A DNA stretch of 64,000 nucleotides from NCBI GenBank assembly GCA_017139535.1, contig WOUO01000012.1:498501-562500 (forward strand), given 5' to 3'. This DNA is from Trichocladium uniseriatum (lineage: Eukaryota > Ascomycota > Sordariomycetes > Sordariales > Chaetomiaceae). This document shows, one piece after another, positions 22,341 to 33,704 of the stretch (the first letter of the stretch is position 1; each line of letters begins with the position of its first letter). The notes under the pieces were generated by a model that was given only the letters and a program-made list of their open reading frames with translations, made no database searches and was not told the origin of the DNA. The position numbers and the translations under genes were made by a program.

Positions 22341-24739
22341 TTGGTTATCTCGGTGGCGGAAAAGTATTAAAGTCATAATGGCATAGAGCGTGCATTGTTA
22401 GCGATTAGAGTTGGGCGATTTGTACATATTTTAGGGCGGCAGGCCGGGCGCTGTTCCTCCGGTCGAGTTCTCGCAGTGCGCGACAGGTGAGCCGGACCTT
22501 GGACAGGTTCAAGTTATCCTAGAATTCCGACGGAAAACTTGACGGCCGATGTAGTTGGCGTCTTGGCTTGAAATCCTCTTACAGAATGCGTGTCGATGAC
22601 AATCTCACAATGAGCAAAGGATGGGGCTGTGATCAACCTGTCTTTAGATCAGAAGGAAGGGGTTCGAGTAAGAGTGAAACTCTGCGAATGAGAGAACCAG
22701 CTTCTTCTTTGCCTTAATCCACTGCCACCTAAGTCACCTTAATGATTCCACCCTGTCCGCCAAACTCAAGTTCAACTTCTGCAAACACCCTTGTCCAGCC
22801 GCTACATTTACGAATTTCCTGTTTTGGCACCGACTGACCCTTCTCATTCACGTTGACCCAACAATCCTGCCAGAAGACCTTTTGGCCCTTCCCCTCGACG
22901 AGATCTGGGCTTGTCTTGGCGCCTGACCAGTCGAAGGACTCGGGCACTTTTTGTATGTCGAGCGTCTGCGAATGCGTTAGATGGAGTCTGGCAAGGGGGT
23001 GGAAATGCGAACCATTTGGAATGTCAACTCGGTGAGAATAGCAACTCTGTGAGAATGTCGACTCTTTGAGAGGGTAACGGGGGTTTTTCAAGGACACCCT
23101 GAAGAAGATTACAAATTCCTTTGATAGTAGTTAAAATTTAGATTGTTTTTCACTATGAAGCAGCCGACGTCTAGCCACCGATGGTTAGGGCCTGCGATTT
23201 CGACTTGCGATTATAAAAAGTGAGGATTGGGGTAGAATGGAAATGCACCCTTCGGTTGATGCCCGATCATGCAGCGTGGGACCCGAGATGTATTGTCTGT
23301 GTGCTTATAGAATCCAGACAGACCCGTCAAGTCATGAGCTTCGTGGGCAATCCGCGGGGTTGCCGCTCCTTGCATCAAAAGATTGCCCATGAAGATCGTA
23401 GTAGATCTATTTGCACTAAGCTTTATCAGAACGACGCCAGCAAACTTCGGGCTTGTCCAGAGTCAGCAATAAATAGCAGCCTGCCAGAACCTGAACCACC
23501 CTCGCCGTCATACCTCCGCATCTTCTAGGATCACAGCGGGCTCATTACACCATGGACGAACCCCTTGAGACGACCGAGACGTTCAAAAAGTTGTCAAGGG
23601 AGGCTTGCCACCAGAGCTGCGGCTGGATCCCCCTTACCGGGGCCAGGCATACCAATGCCAGAGAACCGATGTACACGTCAAAATCATCGCTCAATTCGTC
23701 AATGATCATGCATATTCACACGTGCAACCCAAATGCACACCAGGCTAATGTCGATCAAGCGAGACCAAATCAAAGCTTGGGCTAAGGATGGCCCCTGCGT
23801 CATACGGGGACCGTTTTGCGTGGAGGGTGGCGCGAAGGTGAATGGCATCATTTTTCCTCTTCTAGAGGACCATAACCCTGTCAGTGTAGTTGAGGAACCG
23901 GTTCAGTAGCTAGTGGTTATTTTTCGATCGTCAGTGCATGGCTACATGGATATTTTCGCACGGTGGCAATCCTGTGTTTTCCCGTCCGTCAAAGGTGATA
24001 GACTTCTGGTACGAAAAGGTGACGTGAAGTTTGAAGAAGGTGAAGCAGCGGGACTCCCCACCGGGCTAGGTGGTTTTATGGTCGTTTCTTTGCTGTGTGG
24101 TGGTGAAGAGGAAAGACTAGACACACCAGTACAAATTAAATACATCATTCACGCTCTCAGTTGCCATATGCATCGAGGTTGAGCTCGAAGTCGAAGTAGC
24201 CAGGGTTGCCGTAACTGCCAAGGTCGAGATCGACTTGGTCGCTCTGGATAAGCGGAAATCCAACTCCAGCAGCTTGCTCGGGATCGACCAGTATAGCGGG
24301 GTTGTTGTACGGCAAGATCTGCTCCGTAGGTCCAAGGCTGGAGCAGCCCCCGTAGAACGCCGCTCCTCGTGTCCCCGCTCGGCCGCATCAACCAGCAAGT
24401 AGAGGGACGATAACTCTCGAGCTACCAGAATACCGACCGGGGTGCACTGATGAAGTCCGTCCGCTTCTTGATCCTCTGATGTTGCCATGCCGTTGGCGTT
24501 GATAGGCTAAGCAAGCCAGCGGAACTGACCTCGGTGATTGACCCATGGACTGTCAGCAGAGATCTCAGCGGCCTGCCCCTGAATTATGACACCCCACCGT
24601 GCGCTGAACCCCTGTTGGGATCCACAGTTACCCGACGTCACCCAGATCGCGGGGCAATTTTGATCTTCAGACGACCCCGCCTCCAGAAATTTTAACACGC
24701 TTCGGTTTGCGACACCCTGCAGAACAGACAGTGTCAACC
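22341..24739. other. Long intergenic with two weak gene remnants
   Basis: A minus-strand frame at 22729-23097 has a coherent C-terminal part (KVFWQDCWVNVNEKGQSV, ending GGIIKVT) preceded by what looks like a 3' splice site near 22966, but no start exon was found. At 24165-24488, minus-strand codons give an acidic tail (ending FDFELNLDAYGN and a stop) that shifts frame upstream. Both may be decayed genes. The rest shows nothing. Confidence 0.35.
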
Positions 24740-26359
24740 ATGAGCGAACTAACCGCTGCGCCCGTCCTTTCGACGCCGGCCGAGTACCTCTTTGAGAAGG
24801 CAGTACCGATAAAAGATGCGCAAATTCCCCAGCGATCAGAAGATGAGCTGCGCGAGATCTACGAGGTCGCGCGGGCGGCGAAGGAGATTCGAGAAGGAGG
24901 GTGGAAGAGGATAGCGCTGCAGTTTCCCGACCACATGTTGAAGGATGCGCCCCGCGTGGTCGAGGCCCTGAACACCGAGCTCGAATCGATCCCCAAGTCG
25001 ACAGATTCCCCGAGCCCCGCCGAAAGAATATACATCCTCGCCGACACATCGTACAGCTCGTGCTGCGTCGACGAGATCGCCGCCGAACATGTCGACGCAG
25101 ACGCCGTGGTGCACTACGGCCGGTCCTGCCTGTCTCCCACCTCGCGCCTCCCCGTCATCTACATCTTCACCCACCACCAGCTTGACCGCCAACAGACCCT
25201 CGCCGCCTTCGAGGCGCAATACCCCGACAAGCAGGCACAAACCATCCTCATGGCCGACGTGACCTACCAAGACCACATCCCCGCCCTAGCATCCGAGCTC
25301 TTCACCCGCGGCTACACCAATCTCCTCTCCACAGCCATCATCCACGACCCAACCGGCGAAATCCCCAACCGCAAACTCGTCCACCCCGAACAAGACTCCA
25401 CGCCCATCCCCCCTTTTCCCTCCCTAAAATCCCACTCCGTCTTCCACATCTCCTCCCCGCCCACCGCCCTCCTCCTAGCCCTCTCCTCCCGCGTCGCCTC
25501 CCTCCACATCCACCCTACGCCTGACCCAACTAACCCCAGCACCCCCACTACCACACCCACCTCCACCCCGCGCCTCCTCGGCCGCCGCTACGCCAAGGTC
25601 CTCACCCTCGCCACGGCCGGAATAATCGGCATCCTCGTCAACACGCTCAGCGTGTCCGACTACCTCTCCTCCATCGACACCATCCGTGCACAGATCGCCG
25701 CGCGCGGCAAGAAGAGCTATACCGTCGTGGTGGGCAAGCTGAACGCGGCCAAGCTGGCAAACTTTGCCGAGGTCGACGGGTGGGTCGTGGTCGGGTGCTG
25801 GGAGAGCGCGTTGGTGGAGGAGGATGCCGGGTTTTATCGCCCCGTGGTGACGCCGTTTGAGCTTGGGGTGGCGTTGGTGGGGGATGAGGAGAGGGTTTGG
25901 ACGGGGGAGTGGTGGGGGGGGATTGAGAGGGTCGGTAAGGAGGGGGTTGTGGAGAAGAAGGAAAAGGAAAAGGAGGAGGAAGGGGGGAGTGGGGAGGTGG
26001 ATGGGGATGAGGAGGATAGTGAAGAGGAGTCTGCGCCGCCAGAGTTTGATCTGCGCACTGGAAAGCTGATCAGTCACAGCCGGCCGATGAAGAAGAGGGC
26101 AGCGAAGGGGGAGAAGAAAGCGGAGAATGGTGCAATGGAAGGGAGTGTGCCGTCGGGGACTGCTCTTGCGTTGCGACCCAAGGCGGAGCTGGCCATGGTC
26201 AACGGGGTTGTTAGTCCTGGCGCAGAGTACCTGCGCTCACAGCGCACGTGGCAAGGCCTAGGGAGCGACTATGTGGCTGAAGAGAGCACGGCGATAGAGG
26301 AGGGGAGGGGTGGTGTTGCGAGGGGGTATAGAGTTGGGGAGGAAGGGGAGAGGAGGTAG
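24740..26359 (+). CDS. DPH2: Diphthamide biosynthesis protein 2
   Basis: Partner of Dph1 in the first step of diphthamide synthesis on elongation factor 2, transfer of the 3-amino-3-carboxypropyl group from SAM to a histidine by a radical Fe-S mechanism in the cytosol. 539 aa, no intron. Domain 1 contains KRIALQFPDHMLKDAP and YILADTSYSSCCVDE. HYGRSCLSP follows, and the C domain has GWVVVGCWESAL, the cysteine-bearing regions expected of Dph1/Dph2 proteins. A long charged insert (Glu/Lys/Gly) and the tail LIS...RTWQGLGSDY complete it. I start at 24740 (context TCAACCATGA) rather than the upstream in-frame ATG at 24707, which adds only 11 unconserved residues. Confidence 0.93.
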   Translation: MSELTAAPVLSTPAEYLFEKAVPIKDAQIPQRSEDELREIYEVARAAKEIREGGWKRIALQFPDHMLKDAPRVVEALNTELESIPKSTDSPSPAERIYILADTSYSSCCVDEIAAEHVDADAVVHYGRSCLSPTSRLPVIYIFTHHQLDRQQTLAAFEAQYPDKQAQTILMADVTYQDHIPALASELFTRGYTNLLSTAIIHDPTGEIPNRKLVHPEQDSTPIPPFPSLKSHSVFHISSPPTALLLALSSRVASLHIHPTPDPTNPSTPTTTPTSTPRLLGRRYAKVLTLATAGIIGILVNTLSVSDYLSSIDTIRAQIAARGKKSYTVVVGKLNAAKLANFAEVDGWVVVGCWESALVEEDAGFYRPVVTPFELGVALVGDEERVWTGEWWGGIERVGKEGVVEKKEKEKEEEGGSGEVDGDEEDSEEESAPPEFDLRTGKLISHSRPMKKRAAKGEKKAENGAMEGSVPSGTALALRPKAELAMVNGVVSPGAEYLRSQRTWQGLGSDYVAEESTAIEEGRGGVARGYRVGEEGERR

Positions 26360-27414
26360 CAGCTGAGTGGTATAACAACACTCTTCGGACATCCCATGAC
26401 CGCCACACACAATGACTTGAAAATATGGTTAGCCTGAGCCATGTGTTCGTCGTCCAACTGCTTAAACTAGTCCTGGTGCTCAACGCGCTTCTCCCACTGG
26501 CACTGCGTCATGCGGACACCCTTGTTCTCGTCCTCGTCGCATACAAAGGAGAGGGTAGAGTTGTGATTCATCTTTGGGAAATTATCATGTCACGCTGTGA
26601 TGTGGCCGGGAGCAAGGCCTGAGTTAGCACTTCACTTCCCTACCCAATACCCATATTTAACATTGGGTACTACCCACCCAAACCCACATTGTCTGGGTAA
26701 TTCCCACCCAAGCCCACATTGTCTGGGTAATTCCCACCCACAACCCAAACTATTTGGGTACCTATGGGTGGGAGATACCCGTTTGTGGATGGGTACTCAC
26801 GGGTACTCCCGGGTGGGTAATTCCCCGGTCTAGGACTCGGGATGGGAAGTCTTAGTTGTCCTGTAGAACGCATGGAGTTATTTCCGTTGACAAGCAGTTC
26901 ACTGAGCTAGGTTGACCCCTCCTTGTGCTGCCAGCTGAGGTAGTTAACTCACGGGTTAGGAGCACGTAGATTCAGTCACGATACAAAGGGTCAAGTGTCG
27001 GAAGCAGCAAAGTAAAATTCAAAGTAAAAGGGTGCAAATGACCCTTTGCCCAAACCCAAGCCAAAGCACACCAAAGCACAGCAAATCCAAACAAACCAAC
27101 ACCTTCCTCCCCCCAAAACCCTTCCCCAACCCAACCAAGCAAGCTCCAGCCTTACCCCATCTTCTCCTTGAAATAACCCAAAGCAAAAAAGAAAAAAAAA
27201 CACAACCGAAAACCCATGCACAAAACAACCCCAACCCAACATCTTCCATCCCTTCACCCCCTCCGTCCCAACCCACCCCAATGTTAACGCGTCGTTAACA
27301 GACCACCAAACAAGCAAGTCTCACGCCAACAATTTGGCGCCCGTCGTAGCACAAAATAGCGAGCGGCGAGAGGGGGGCGAGAGACAAGACATAGGCCGGG
27401 CCGGGCCAGGCGGC
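26360..27414. other. Intergenic with a 30-bp repeat element
   Basis: 3' flanks of DPH2 (plus) and the Arg-rich membrane-protein gene (minus). It contains the GGGTA/TACCC repeat described separately and an A/C-rich stretch at 27020-27240. No gene is supported. Confidence 0.5.
26664..26830. repeat. Direct and inverted CCCACCCA/TGGGTGGG repeat element
   Basis: A 30-bp unit (CCCACCCAA-CCCACATTGTCTGGGTAATT) occurs twice at 26672-26731, with a diverged third copy to about 26760. The following 70 bp carries the complementary words (TGGGTGGG, GGGTACTC), so the whole block can fold back on itself. It is gene-free. Confidence 0.85.
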
Positions 27415-27696
27415 CTATCCGCGAGGCGGGCAGAGGAACTTGCCGCCATCTTCGGCGGGAGCAGGGGCAGCAGGGCCGGGAGCAGACAGAACAGGCGACG
27501 GCGGGGTGATGGTGATGACCACGGCGTTGTCTGCCGTGGTCGGGGAACTTGGGGCGACGGGGGGCCGGGCGTCGAGTTCGTCCGCCTCGTGCCCGCGAAC
27601 TCGCGCGAGGGCGGGCACGGGCACGGGCACGGAGGCGGCGGCGCGGGCGAGGGAGGCGGCCAGGGGGCGACGGACGGGCGGCTGCTGCTGCTGGTC

Positions 27697-27727
<31 letters not shown>

Positions 27728-27927
27728 AGGGGGAGGGAGGGCTGGTGCTGCCGCAGTGGGCGGAGCATCCAGTTCGCGCTGGCGAATGCCAGCGTGCTGC
27801 CAACGACCAGCAGCGCGACGATGCCCACGACGACGGTGGTGGTTTGTGAAGGCTGGGTGGGTGGTTAGTGGGTGGTTTTGATGCGTCGACGGCGGGGTGG
27901 GAAGGTATGGAGGAGGAAACTTACCAT
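27415..27927 (-). CDS. Small single-pass membrane protein with a poly-Arg stretch
   Basis: Proposed exons 27927-27925 (the ATG alone) and 27852-27415, joined through GTAAGT and a CAG acceptor, in phase, 146 aa. The second residue onward reads PSQTTT, then a hydrophobic helix VVVGIVALLVVGSTLAFASA, then LRPLRQHQ and eleven consecutive arginines, then a Pro/Ala-rich tail ending FLCPPRG. This suggests a type III or signal-anchor protein with a basic cytosolic side. The arginine run comes from a GCC/CGG triplet repeat near 27690-27730. An exon holding only the start codon is known in fungi but lowers confidence. All three minus frames are open here because of GC content. Confidence 0.5.
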
Positions 27928-29109
27928 CGCTTCGTTGACTTTGTTATTTTTTCCTCTTTAAAAACAAGAGAAGAACGTCGCCGGCGGGGGAGAGGACGCA
28001 GACAAGTTCGAACGAAATGAAGAGGCGAAGGGGACGGCCGGAAGTTGGAAGATCTCGAGACGAACTTGTGCTTGGAATTGAAGTTGCGTTGCGTTAAAAG
28101 GAAGTTTGGAACTGGGAGTGCGAGAAGATATGGAACCACATCGCATCGTCCAGTTCAGTCTCGCCGACGACATAAGCGACGCCGAGGGGAGTCTCCGCGG
28201 CGCCCCGGCGGGCGCAGGAGTTGAATAGAGGGCTGGCCGGGCATGAATAGGGGTGCGAGACAGGAACATAGTGAATAAAAGAAGCAAGACGGACTCAAGA
28301 CTAAGTACAATAAGTACACTGTAAACTCAAAGAACTAACCAAGAGCAGTGTCTCACTCAGTTCCGCAGATTGCACCTCCTTTCTTTCTTGAGAACTACAC
28401 GTCTTCACAGTCAGCCATGAAAACATAAGCCGAGACCCCAGACAATGGCAAGTGTGTTGCTTGCCTTGTGAGTTCTGCAACTCACCGTGACAACATTGTA
28501 CTCACCTGAAACACGCCCTTTCTCCTAACCCCTATTCGGAGAACTTTAGCGCTCTTCCCAACAGCCATTTAACCTCTCTTTCAAAGCCCTCAACAGCTTC
28601 GAATAAAGGAGGTCAGCCCATGCAACCCTCCAAGTCAATACCACTTGCATCCTGGAAGAACTTTTAACGAACTCGGGGTGATTCACCATTCGAGACACCC
28701 GAGCGTTATCAGAGTCATCTCCGTAGCGCCCGGTCAGCGAGATCTCACAGCTGCCTTCCCAATACAATCCCAAAATACGGCCTTCCTAACAGTAAATTAT
28801 CTCTCTTTCACAGAGGCACCGCCTCGTCCCGCTGTGGTCATATCCCCTTGTCGCCATTGTCCCCTTTATTTACCCCAACCTTCTCCTATCACACAACAAT
28901 CTACCGCTTGTTACTAGCCACCACCACTCCCATTCAGTCATACCTTCTTCTCTCCTCCCTCCTCATTCCACACCCTCACTTCTTCTTCTCTCCCTGAGCC
29001 GTCACTCCGCCAACCTCCAATCCACCTCCCTTTCATATGATCGTATCCCTTCTCACACTATCCGCTCCCCATCCCCTCCCCCTCCCCGAACAAAGCGAGT
29101 CAAAGTTGT
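27928..29109. other. Intergenic, no gene seen
   Basis: Promoter side of the poly-Arg gene, then plus-strand pyrimidine-rich sequence from about 28780 to 29100 that becomes the 3' flank of the next minus-strand gene. No coding signal. Confidence 0.5.
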
Positions 29110-29691
29110 CTAACCAAGAACCCCCCTCCCCCTCTCCCGCCCTCTTCCTCTTTCCCTCCTTCTCCTCAACCCCCTCCAAACCCCCAACACCCCCCTAACA
29201 ATCCATTCCACACAGAACCTTACCGCCACTGCAACCACCCAAAACACCCCGGTCCCCGCGACACCGACAAAAAGCCCTGACGCAATGGCGTGGCCGGGTG
29301 AGTCGAAGAGTGTACTGGGGAAGAGGGTACTAGCATCGCTGCTAGGAGTAGCAGTGCTGTCATCAGGTGTGGAGGTTGGGTTGTCTGATTCGGTGCTTGC
29401 GCCATCCCCAGATATAGCGTCGTCATCAGCTGTGCTGTCGCTAACGTCATCAGTTGGGTGTAGGCTGAATGGGTCAGTGTCGGCGGCGAGAACCGGGGTG
29501 CGGTGGTCGTAGGGGTAATAGGGCTCTGCATTGGGGTCGGAAGCGGGGAGGGCGATGACGAGTCGGGGGTAGGGCTCGGTGGGTGCGGCCGTTGCGAAGG
29601 TGGGGTGTGCTGGGAGTGGTAATAAGAGGAGGATTAGGAGGACGGGAAGGCGTTGTTGATAGGGACCGTACGGTGGTGGTTCTTTTGCCAT
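29110..29691 (-). CDS. Ser/Thr/Asp-rich secreted or membrane-anchored protein
   Basis: 193 aa from ATG 29691 (an in-frame ATG at 29703 adds four residues). The hydrophobic segment RLPVLLILLLLPLPAHPTFA near the start is a signal peptide. A 100-residue region rich in Ser, Thr, Asp and Pro follows, probably O-glycosylated. Near the C-terminus SGLFVGVAGTGVFWVVAVAV is a membrane helix, followed by a basic tail with RRRRERGRGRERGRG. The layout (signal, glycosylated stalk, TM, basic tail) resembles wall-stress sensors in outline only; no cysteine-rich WSC domain is present. No known family is recognised. No intron. Confidence 0.55.
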   Translation of the reverse strand: MAKEPPPYGPYQQRLPVLLILLLLPLPAHPTFATAAPTEPYPRLVIALPASDPNAEPYYPYDHRTPVLAADTDPFSLHPTDDVSDSTADDDAISGDGASTESDNPTSTPDDSTATPSSDASTLFPSTLFDSPGHAIASGLFVGVAGTGVFWVVAVAVRFCVEWIVRGVLGVWRGLRRRRERGRGRERGRGVLG

Positions 29692-29703
29692 TTTGGGTAT
29701 CAA

Positions 29704-30334
29704 GATATTGGGTGAATTTGGGTTCGGCTGGGGCGTTCAAACAAGACTCCAACCAAAATCGCGCAGTTTGATAGTTGGAAAGGGTACTTGGAAGTAGGTA
29801 GGCATTGCCAGGGTCAAATGCTCGCTTGGCTGGCACACCGAACTGGCCAAGGTCCGAGAGGGAGCGGCGGAAACATGTAGGCGTGATACTGACTGGTATC
29901 CAGGATTAGTAACGCAGTACGACAAGAGGTAATCTGTACTCTATTGCCCGCCGATTCCCAGCACGCCGTGGGTTGAGGAGGGCAGCGCCAGAATGAGAAC
30001 CAAGGCCAGGTACTCGGAATTTAGGGGCTTGGCCCCAGCCCCTGTTCCAGTCAGAGTGAGCCTCTCAAGCCTTGTGAGTTGAAAACGATGTAAGCCAAGA
30101 GATCGCCAACAACGGTACCAAAAGAAACCACATCCTGAGTGTACCAGAGCGGGGATCAGTGAGACATTGCCAGGTCATGGTGCAACCAAGACTGCACAAC
30201 CATCAATTCCGTCCGACCCTCGAACACAAACAGCAGTATTGTGAAACGCCTAGTGGCAGAACGAATCCAAGTATAATCAAGGGTATCAAAGCGAATATAA
30301 ACATCCCACTCCCCAGTCCCCGAACCACTTTCAC
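29704..30334. other. Intergenic, no gene seen
   Basis: 5' flank of the Ser/Thr-rich gene and 3' flank of the fasciclin gene, both minus strand. No coding signal is supported. Confidence 0.5.
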
Positions 30335-31659
30335 TCACAAACCCACAACCATCGCCCCAACCGCCAACCCCAACCCAACACCTCCAACCAACCCCGTACA
30401 CCTCGGCGCCACCGCCGCATTACTCGAACTCCCACCCTGCCCACTCCCATCCTCCGCCGTCCCCGTCGCGCCCGGTGCACCCCCACTAACCGGACAATCC
30501 GTCACGCACGGCAAATTCGACGCAAACGGCGTGGGCGCCGCGGTGCCCGTCGACGTGGCCCCGGCCTGGGTAAACACGGGCGCCTGGGCAGTCGTATCCA
30601 GCACGGGCTTGGCGGCGGCCTTGTCCGGGTTGAGGACGTTCTCAATCATGTGGACGACGCCGTTGGAGATGAGGATGTCGGCCTGGATGATCTCGGCCGA
30701 GTTGACGTAGACGTAGTTGTTGTGGCGGGTGATGTGGACCTTGCCACGGTCCTGGGCGGTGGTGAGGGAGCTGCCGTTCTTGAGCTCCCAGACGTGGGTC
30801 AGGTTGCCGGGGACGATGTGGTATTTGAGGATGGACTTGAGGGTGTCCTTGTCCATGTTCTCGAGGGTGCCGGCGAGCTTTTGGAAGGCGGCGTTGCTGG
30901 GGGCGAAGATGGTCATGTCGGTGACCTGGGTGAACTCGCTCATGAGGTCGGTGGCGTAGAGGGCGCCGAGGAAGGAGGTCAGGTCGGTGTAGGCGTTGCG
31001 GGCGGTGGACTCGAGGGTTTCGGGGACGCGCATCACCGAGTCGATGACCTGGACGTTGCCGTTTTCGAGACCGAGATCTTCCACGACGATGGTGCCGCGC
31101 GTGGCAAAGCCCGAGGTCAAGACGACCTCACCGCCGGGCTGCTTGGTGAGGATCAGTTGCTGGCCGCCCGTCACGTTGGTGAACTCTTTGTTTTTCAAGG
31201 TCGTCGGGATCCAGATGGAATCACCCTTTTCTACGGCGGTCGTAGAGACCCAGTAGGGCGAGACGTGGTATTGGAGGGTTGCCTTCTTCACGGCATCACT
31301 GTATCCTCCCCACTCGCCGAGCTTCCAGAAGGCATAGTCGTTTGGCGCGGCAATCTGCTCGCGTCAATAGGACTCACGCCAATGCCTGAATAGATAACCT
31401 TACCGTGACGACCTTGGGGAGATTCTCAAAGATGTCGGGGTGTTTCTGGTCCGATTCATTAGTCGTTTCCAGCAGCCAGCCTAGGTTCAGAATGGGCACT
31501 CACTTTGACCAAGTCAGTAAATACTGTAAGATTTGTCTGTTTCGCAAGCAACTTTTCCAGGTCGGTAGCAGCCTCGACGGGTGTCGGCGAGAAGAGGAAA
31601 GCCGAGACAATGGCGAGCAACGCCGTGGGCAGGCTGGCCGCCCGCAATCCAAACACCAT
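30335..31659 (-). CDS. Fasciclin (FAS1) domain protein, secreted and GPI-anchored
   Basis: A cell-surface adhesion-type protein with two FAS1 domains. Exons 31659-31504, 31445-31404 and 31354-30335, all phase 0, 405 aa. Residues 1-30 are a signal peptide (MVFGLRAASLPTALLAIVSA). FAS1-1 covers about 32-185, with NLTVFTDLVK, VVTIAAPNDYAF and LQYHVSPYWV. FAS1-2 covers about 195-325, with MTIFAPSNAAFQKL, LKYHIVPG and VVHMIENVLNP, the standard H1/H2 boxes. A Thr/Ala/Ser-rich linker follows, then a Ser/Asn site before a 20-residue hydrophobic end, a GPI signal. Fungal FAS1 proteins include MoFLP1-type adhesins. Start 31659 is the first ATG. Confidence 0.92.
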
Positions 31660-32828
31660 TTTCAAATTCGGAACTTGAAATCAACAAAATTAGAAAAATC
31701 AAGAACCCGCTGTCAAACAAAAAATAATTTGAGAACAAGACCCAGAAGGAGCGAACACGCGCGGTGGTCGACACGGCGCAAGATAAAAGGCAAACCCAAA
31801 AACCCGACGAGAAGCCCAAGTCAGCAAAAAAAAGGTCGCAAGCTGAGCCTGGGCGCGCCATCGTGACTGTTGGCTTTTCATATGTGTTTGACCCATGACG
31901 ACCCTCGCGCCGTCTGCGCGCAGATGCAACGCTGGTGGCCGAGATTGGCACTCCTCTCTCGGACTAGGGTGCCCGACGGCAAGGTGCCAAGCGCCGTTGG
32001 GATTGGTCAAGGCTCGGGGAATCCAACGTTGGCGCAATCTGGACCCCGGCTCGTCCACTGAGCCCGACCCAATTCTCCCTGCAGCCCACGAGGAAGTCCG
32101 TCCCTGACCGGCCGTCGATTGGTCTCGATGCTGCCTGGAACAAGTCAGAGCCCAGGCCCTCGAACCAACACAATGTTACAGTCAGGCGGAATTCTCGCCC
32201 CGGCCGTCCCTGTTCGTGCCGGTTGCCGTTGTGCCGAATGGAAGAAGCTTAAAACGATGCCAAATGGTTGGATACACTAAATGCCGATACTCTGATTCGA
32301 CCTCCCATGCCCATGTCCAAGGGCATGGTCAGCTGGAACCGCTGTGGACATCCCTGACAGGACGTGCCACCGCATTGCGGCTCTGTCAGCCTCGCTTACT
32401 GTGAAGGGTAATATCACCGGGAGCTGATGTGTTGTCTGTTTCTATATTCAAACCATCTGCAGTTGGATGTTGGCTGCATGAACGGACTCACCGCGAGGCG
32501 GTCGCCATACGTGTTTCCTGATTTCAGGAGACGCTCGCGGATACACCCAACCATATATCCCCACATCAGCACATCGTTGACCTACTCTCAGTTGAATACC
32601 CATGATGTATTTTCAAGGCAAGACACTAACATTGACTTTGTATTGCCTAGGTTTTGTCTCAAGACACCATAAACTCTGACTCCAGAACCGACACCAAAAC
32701 AACGCCAGACCGCAGACTAGTATCTAAAGTCTAGCGCCATGTTTCAAAGTAAAGATGTGAGAGTCCGAGGTAAAAATGTGAGCGTCCAACGACAGAGAGA
32801 AACGCGCGTCCTGCTCCAAGTCAAGCCC
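31660..32828. other. Intergenic, no gene seen
   Basis: Promoter of the fasciclin gene and 3' flank of the carbonic anhydrase gene. No signal in either strand beyond short frames. Confidence 0.5.
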
Positions 32829-33704
32829 CTAGCTGTCCGTCAGGTTGTAAATCTTCTGAATGTCCTTCAGCATGCCCTCAAAGTTGATCTCGAGGTCCTT
32901 GAGAAGCCCGTCGTGGAAGCCAAACACCCAGCCGTGCACAATGGGGAACTGGTTGGCGGCGAACGACTTCTGCACGGTGGCCGTCTTGATGACGTTGCGG
33001 CACTGCTCCAAGACGTTGAGCTCGACCAGGCGGTTGTAGCGCGCGGACTCGTCGGGGATCGCATCCAGCTCCTTCTCGTACAGGCGGTAGACGTCGCGGA
33101 TGTTGCGGAGCCACGGGTTGAGGATCCCGAGGTCCTTGGCCGTCATGGCGGCCTTGACGCCGCCGCAGCCGTAGTGGCCGCACACGACAATGTGCTTGAC
33201 CTGGAGGTGCTGCACCGCGTAGTTGATGACGCTCATGACGTTGAGGTCCGTGTTGCACACCAGGTTGGCAATGTTGCGGTGCACAAACGCGTCGCCGGGC
33301 TCCAGACCCGTAATCTGCTCGGCGGGGATGCGCGAGTCGCTGCATCCGATCCAGAGGTACTCGGGGTTCTGCCCCGCCGACAGCTTGGCGAAGAATTCCG
33401 GGTCCTTCGCCTGCTTGTCGGCGGCCCACGCCTTGTTGTGCTCAAAGACGCGATCGTGCGTCTGCCGCAGGTATTTGGTGATGTCCTTTTCAGCCATTTC
33501 GCGCCACTCGCTGCTGCGTTGCGTCTGCGTCTGCGATGGCGGAGTCGAAGTCGGGGGCGTTTGGGAAGAGTTGGAGCTGGAGCTCGCGAAGCGGTGGGTT
33601 GGCAAATTTGGTGTGTGTGCCGAGAGCAATCGCAATCGGGCTTGGGGATTTGTGCGTCGGGCGAGTGACTGCAGCAGTGTTGTGCCGACACGTGAGTTGA
33701 CCAT
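32829..33704 (-). CDS. Beta-carbonic anhydrase, probably mitochondrial
   Basis: Hydrates CO2 to bicarbonate to supply carboxylases. 291 aa, no intron. Residues 1-45 are Arg/Ser/Leu-rich and free of acid, like a matrix-targeting sequence. The core has CSDSR at 121-125 (zinc Cys121, Asp123-Arg125 dyad), HRNIANLV near 142, and CGHYGCGG at 175-182 (His177, Cys180), completing the Cys-His-Cys zinc site. An internal Met at residue 70 (33497) just before the conserved core could start a cytosolic form. The frame is open upstream to 34031, but that region has no family character. Intact. Confidence 0.95.
   Translation of the reverse strand: MVNSRVGTTLLQSLARRTNPQARLRLLSAHTPNLPTHRFASSSSNSSQTPPTSTPPSQTQTQRSSEWREMAEKDITKYLRQTHDRVFEHNKAWAADKQAKDPEFFAKLSAGQNPEYLWIGCSDSRIPAEQITGLEPGDAFVHRNIANLVCNTDLNVMSVINYAVQHLQVKHIVVCGHYGCGGVKAAMTAKDLGILNPWLRNIRDVYRLYEKELDAIPDESARYNRLVELNVLEQCRNVIKTATVQKSFAANQFPIVHGWVFGFHDGLLKDLEINFEGMLKDIQKIYNLTDS

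Noticed and set aside
24836..25276. Antisense frame within DPH2
   Set aside because: Mirror of GC-rich codons in a clearly conserved gene.
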